NCBI GenBank assembly: GCA_045633565.1
Contig: JAZQYO010000030.1
Location: 82,205 to 146,204, forward strand
Origin: RGIG7450 sp045633565
GTDB lineage: Bacteria > Bacillota > Clostridia > RUG12999
Reading direction: 5' to 3'
Length of the DNA: 64,000 nt
Every line of letters begins with the position of its first letter. Within the stretch, counting starts at the first letter, position 1. Under the pieces are notes generated by a model. That model searched no databases, was not told the origin of the DNA, and worked only from the letters and a program-made list of their open reading frames with translations. This document shows positions 60,565 through 64,000 of the stretch, piece after piece. A program made the translations under genes and the position numbers.

Positions 60565-61151
60565 TAAAGGACTCCTTTTGTTGATGGGATTTCTCCGCCA
60601 AGGGTATCATCAATTGCAACAGCCATTTTAAGGCTTCTTGCGACTGATTTGAAAGCGCCTTCGATTATGTGATGTGAATTTAAACCTGCAAGCTGGTTTA
60701 TGTGCAGATTGCATTTGGCATTTGCTGTAAATGCAAGGAAAAATTCACGAACAAGCTCGGTGTCAAAAGTGCCCACCTTGGGAGTGCGAATCTGGAGAGC
60801 ATAGCCAAGATAGCTTCTGCCCGAAAGGTCAACGGCAGAGAGGATTAAAACCTCATCCATGGGAATAGCAGTGCTGCCATAACGGGTAATACCTTTTTTC
60901 TCACCAAGGGCTTTTAAAAATGCCTCGCCTAAAGCAATACCAATATCTTCTACAGTGTGGTGGTCATCAACATAGGTATCGCCCTTGCAGGAAACTGACA
61001 AATCAAATCTGCCGTGCTTTGCAAAAAGTGTAAGCATGTGGTCTAAAAATCCGCAACCGGTATCAATTTCCGATTTGCCGGTTCCGTCAAGATTAAGTGT
61101 TAAGCTGATGTCTGTTTCAGCAGTTGTTCTTTTTATTTCGGAAGTTCTCAT
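60564..61151 (-). CDS. hisB: imidazoleglycerol-phosphate dehydratase HisB
   Basis: A 195-residue monofunctional dehydratase. FLDHML near 37, DDHHTVEDIG near 61-70 (metal site) and LNSHHIIEGAFKS near 158 are diagnostic. It lacks the phosphatase domain of enterobacterial HisB; hisK does that job here. Single-nucleotide overlaps with both neighbours. Confidence 0.96.
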   Translation of the reverse strand: MRTSEIKRTTAETDISLTLNLDGTGKSEIDTGCGFLDHMLTLFAKHGRFDLSVSCKGDTYVDDHHTVEDIGIALGEAFLKALGEKKGITRYGSTAIPMDEVLILSAVDLSGRSYLGYALQIRTPKVGTFDTELVREFFLAFTANAKCNLHINQLAGLNSHHIIEGAFKSVARSLKMAVAIDDTLGGEIPSTKGVL

Positions 61152-62218
61152 TATTTTCCCTCCAGTATTTTTTCTATTTCACAGATAAGCTTTTTCATCT
61201 GATTTTTTGTGCCGATTGTAATCCGGTTATAGTCGGAAATTAAAGCTTTGTCAAAATGGCGGATTAATACGCCGTTTTCTTTGAGCTTTAAATACAAATC
61301 CTTTCCTGAAATATCCGGATGCTTCGCAAAAACAAAGTTTGCAAGAGAATCAGTCATTTCAAAGCCGAGTTTTTTAAGCTCTGCACAAGTATATTCACGG
61401 CTTTCGATTATTGCCTTGCAATTTTTCTTTGTATACTCCTCGTCAGCCATTACGCCAAGCCCTGCCGCCATTGTCATGCGGTTGATGTTGTAGGGATTGG
61501 TGGAATATTTAATGGTGTTTAAATCCTGAATAAGCTCTTTTGAGCCTATGCCAAAACCAAGTCTTGCACCTGCCATAGAGCGTGATTTTGAAAAAGTCTG
61601 TGTGACAAGCAGGTTGTCATACTTATGTATCAGCGGTACACAGCTTTCCCCGCCAAAATCAACATACGCCTCGTCAATCACAACCACATTTTTGGGATTG
61701 GATTTTAAAATTTCTTCAATTTCCGAAGGTTTTAAGGCAATGCCTGTGGGAGCATTGGGGTTGGCAATGAAAATGGTTTTGTTTTTTCCTATGTAGTCAT
61801 TTATATCTATGGAAAAATCCTCTTTTAAAGGAATCTGCTGGTATGGCAGACCATTTATTTCCGCAAAAACCGGATAAAATCCGTAGGTTATATCGGGAAA
61901 TATAGCGGGATGAGTGCTGTCACAATATGCCATGAAGGCGAAATTTAAAATTTCGTCTGACCCATTGGTTACAAGCACATTTTCATAGTCCACACCAAGG
62001 TTTTGTGCTATTTTTTCGGTCAAAGTCCTGCACTCAGGGTCAGGATAAAGCTGAAGGTTTTTTGCAGCTTTTTTTGCCTCGGAGACAGCTTTTTTTGATG
62101 GCAAAAAAGGTGACTCATTGGTGTTAAGTTTAAGATATTTCATATTTTTGGGCTGTTCGCCAGGAGTATATGGGGTTAAGTTTTTATATTTTTCACTGAA
62201 AAATCTGCTCATTTTCAT
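61151..62218 (-). CDS. hisC: histidinol-phosphate aminotransferase HisC
   Basis: A 355-residue PLP enzyme that transaminates imidazole acetol phosphate. NTNESPF near 32, NPNAPTG near 152, the VVIDEAYVDF segment near 175, and the Schiff-base lysine in TQTFSKSRSMAG near 215 are visible. Overlaps hisD by 4 nt. Confidence 0.95.
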   Translation of the reverse strand: MKMSRFFSEKYKNLTPYTPGEQPKNMKYLKLNTNESPFLPSKKAVSEAKKAAKNLQLYPDPECRTLTEKIAQNLGVDYENVLVTNGSDEILNFAFMAYCDSTHPAIFPDITYGFYPVFAEINGLPYQQIPLKEDFSIDINDYIGKNKTIFIANPNAPTGIALKPSEIEEILKSNPKNVVVIDEAYVDFGGESCVPLIHKYDNLLVTQTFSKSRSMAGARLGFGIGSKELIQDLNTIKYSTNPYNINRMTMAAGLGVMADEEYTKKNCKAIIESREYTCAELKKLGFEMTDSLANFVFAKHPDISGKDLYLKLKENGVLIRHFDKALISDYNRITIGTKNQMKKLICEIEKILEGK

Positions 62219-63489
62219 TCCTCACTGCGGATGGTAGCACTTCTTGCGTGTGCGGTAAGACCTTCCTTTTCGGCAAAATAGCCGACATCTTTTGCAACTT
62301 TTGAAAGTGCCTCTTTTGTATAATAAGTGTACTGTGTTTTCTTTATAAAATCGTCCACCGAAAGGGGAGAAGAGAATTTTGCTGTTCCGCTTGTGGGCAG
62401 AGTGTGGTTTGGACCGGCAAAATAGTCGCCAAGCGCCTCAGGGCAGTGCTTGCCCATGAAAATTGAACCTGCATGACGCACCTTGTCAAGATAGTCAAAG
62501 GGATTGTCCACACAAAGCTCTAAATGTTCCGGGGCGATTTCGTTTGCAATTTCAATTGCAGAGGGAATGTCATCTGCAACAATAATTTTACCGTTATTGT
62601 CAATTGAAGCTCTTGCAATTTCCTCTCTCTCAAGCAGGGGAAGCTGATTTTCAATTTCAGTGCTTACTTTCTCGGCAAATTCTGCGCAATCGGTTATAAG
62701 CACTGCGCTTGCAAGTTTGTCGTGCTCTGCCTGAGAAAGCAGGTCTGCCGCAATATGAGCCGGGTTGTTTGTGCTGTCTGCAACAACCAAAATTTCGCTG
62801 GGACCGGCAATCATGTCAATTGAAACAGCGCCGAACACCTGCTTTTTCGCTTCGGCAACGAACGCATTTCCGGGGCCGACAATTTTGTCAACCTTGGGAA
62901 CAGATTCTGTGCCGTAAGCAAGTGCGGCGATAGCCTGAGCGCCGCCAATTTTAAATATTTTATCCACGCCGGCAATCTCCGCTGCAGCTAAGATAACAGG
63001 ATTAATCCTGCCGTTGGCTGATGGGGGAGTTACCATGACAATTTCGGGCACTCCTGCGATTTTTGCCGGGATGGAATCCATCAAAACGGTTGACGGATAA
63101 GCTGCTGTGCCACCGGGAACATAAAGCCCCGCACGGTCAACGGGAGTTATCTTCTGACCGATAACTATGCCGTTATCTTCTTTTATAACAAAGCCGTCCC
63201 TAATCTGTTTTGAGTGGAATTTGCGTATATTTTCAGCCGCTTTTTTTAAGATTTCAAGAAACTCAGCCGGTGTATTTTTAACTGCCTCGTCAATTTCACT
63301 GCGGGAAACGAGCAGACTTTCAAGCTTTGCACCGTCGAATTTTTCTGTATATTTAAAAAGTGCACTGTCGTCATTTTTACGCACGTCTGCAATAATATCC
63401 GAAACAATGGCGCTTACGTCCATTTCGGGAACTACCCGTGCAAATATTTCTTCGGGCGAAACCTCGCCGAATTTTAAAATTTTAATCAT
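62215..63489 (-). CDS. hisD: histidinol dehydrogenase HisD
   Basis: A 424-residue zinc enzyme that oxidises histidinol to histidine in two NAD-dependent steps. PGGTAAYPSTVLM near 125, the GAQAIAALAYGTESV block, QAEHDKLASA with a zinc ligand near 258, and the catalytic EHLEL near 323 are present. Its start overlaps hisG by 8 nt. Confidence 0.96.
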   Translation of the reverse strand: MIKILKFGEVSPEEIFARVVPEMDVSAIVSDIIADVRKNDDSALFKYTEKFDGAKLESLLVSRSEIDEAVKNTPAEFLEILKKAAENIRKFHSKQIRDGFVIKEDNGIVIGQKITPVDRAGLYVPGGTAAYPSTVLMDSIPAKIAGVPEIVMVTPPSANGRINPVILAAAEIAGVDKIFKIGGAQAIAALAYGTESVPKVDKIVGPGNAFVAEAKKQVFGAVSIDMIAGPSEILVVADSTNNPAHIAADLLSQAEHDKLASAVLITDCAEFAEKVSTEIENQLPLLEREEIARASIDNNGKIIVADDIPSAIEIANEIAPEHLELCVDNPFDYLDKVRHAGSIFMGKHCPEALGDYFAGPNHTLPTSGTAKFSSPLSVDDFIKKTQYTYYTKEALSKVAKDVGYFAEKEGLTAHARSATIRSEE

Positions 63490-64000
63490 TCTTTTCCTCC
63501 ACTGTTTTTGCCAGGTGCTCTGTTATTTTCTCAATCTGCTCACCTTTAAATTTAAAACTTGATTTGTTGGCAATAAATCTTGCGCTTATGGGAACAAATT
63601 TTGTAACAACCTCAAGGTTGTTTTCTACAAGAGTTTTACCTGTTTCAACTATATCCACAATAACATCTGAAAGACCGATAATGGGCGCAAGCTCTATGCT
63701 TCCGTGAAGCTCAATTATCTCAATTTCACGGTTTATACTGCTGTAATATTTTTTGGAAACATTGGGATATTTTGTGGCAACACGCAAAGTTTCGCGGTTG
63801 TCATCACGAAATCCTTTTGGCGCCGCAACGGCAAGATTGCACTTTCCGATGTCGAGATCAAAAAGCTCAAACACATCGGGTTCGTTTTCGGCAATCACAT
63901 CATAACCCACTATTCCAACGTCTGCCGCACCGTGCTCGACGTATACCGCAACATCAGAGGGTTTGACTAAAATATAGCGCACGCCTTTTTCCTCGTTTTC
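63482..64000 (-). CDS. hisG: ATP phosphoribosyltransferase HisG, short form, 5' end outside window
   Basis: The reading frame stays open to the window edge (ENEEKGVRYILVKPSDV...), so the apparent start at 63982 is internal. About 172 residues are visible of an expected 205-215. VEHGAADVGIVGYDVI and the PRPP-binding IVDIVETGKTL are conserved. There is no C-terminal regulatory domain, so it is the short form, which needs HisZ; hisZ is probably just upstream. First step of histidine synthesis and likely first or second gene of the operon. Confidence 0.94.
   Translation of the reverse strand, partial: ENEEKGVRYILVKPSDVAVYVEHGAADVGIVGYDVIAENEPDVFELFDLDIGKCNLAVAAPKGFRDDNRETLRVATKYPNVSKKYYSSINREIEIIELHGSIELAPIIGLSDVIVDIVETGKTLVENNLEVVTKFVPISARFIANKSSFKFKGEQIEKITEHLAKTVEEKND

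Noticed and set aside
63482..63982. hisG as a truncated or broken gene starting at 63982
   Set aside because: The frame continues with conserved HisG sequence to the window edge; it is cut by the window, not mutated.
1..64000. CRISPR arrays, insertion sequences, prophage, integrase or defence genes
   Set aside because: No regular spaced repeats, transposase or phage-like genes were found; genes are conserved chromosomal ones in orderly operons.

Overview
The window looks like a chromosomal segment of an anaerobic member of the Bacillota, most likely class Clostridia. The evidence is an oxygen-sensitive class III ribonucleotide reductase (nrdD/nrdG), a membrane decarboxylase of the oxaloacetate decarboxylase type, a secondary alcohol dehydrogenase closely resembling the clostridial isopropanol enzyme, a Gram-positive style division and cell-wall (dcw) cluster, a T-box leader, and near-consensus TTGACA-17-TATAAT promoters with strong GGAGG ribosome binding sites. 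By eye the DNA is moderately AT-rich and uniform. I see no prophage, insertion sequence, CRISPR array or other island.

Layout. Positions 1-437 hold five tRNA genes (Val partial, Asp, Phe, Gly, Cys), followed by an AlaA-like aminotransferase. Positions 1808-6015 form a T-box controlled two-gene operon. The first gene is a 2-isopropylmalate synthase-like protein whose metal and catalytic residues are replaced. The second joins a sugar-phosphate-isomerase-like TIM barrel to an acyl-CoA synthetase. This is the least ordinary locus in the window. Then come a cell-wall amidase (minus), the four-gene decarboxylase operon (7188-10519), a membrane protein, rplM-rpsI, tRNA-Thr and the nrdDG operon with NrdR-like boxes.

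From 28851 down to 15364 the minus strand carries the dcw cluster: mraZ, rsmH, ftsL-like, a PASTA penicillin-binding protein, murE, mraY, ftsW, murG, murA, ftsQ, ylxW, sbp, ftsZ. It lacks murC, murD, murF, murB and ftsA. Its promoter carries four TGG boxes at an exact 11-bp period, as expected for MraZ autoregulation.

Positions 29069-49761 (mostly plus) hold a DUF421/DUF4363/DUF2508 group, a calcium-type P-ATPase, a lipoprotein, rplS with a probable leader, lepB-rbgA, nth-uvrB-uvrA-gpsA-SGNH hydrolase-HAD phosphatase, a second murA with walJ, a DUF436 protein, cca and an ABC exporter. Positions 49831-53750 (minus) hold yebC and dxs-tlyA-membrane protein. Dxs diverges from a LacI-type regulator across a palindrome that supplies the -35 box of both promoters. 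A yerB lipoprotein follows, and then adh, whose Shine-Dalgarno sequence is buried in a long hairpin.

The last 7 kb (57066-64000, minus) is a compact histidine operon, hisG-D-C-B-H-A-F-IE-K, with hisG running off the window edge. Most genes are housekeeping. The points worth follow-up are the leucine T-box operon with the degenerate LeuA-like protein, the regulatory DNA at mraZ, nrdD, dxs/lacI and adh, and the reduced dcw gene content.
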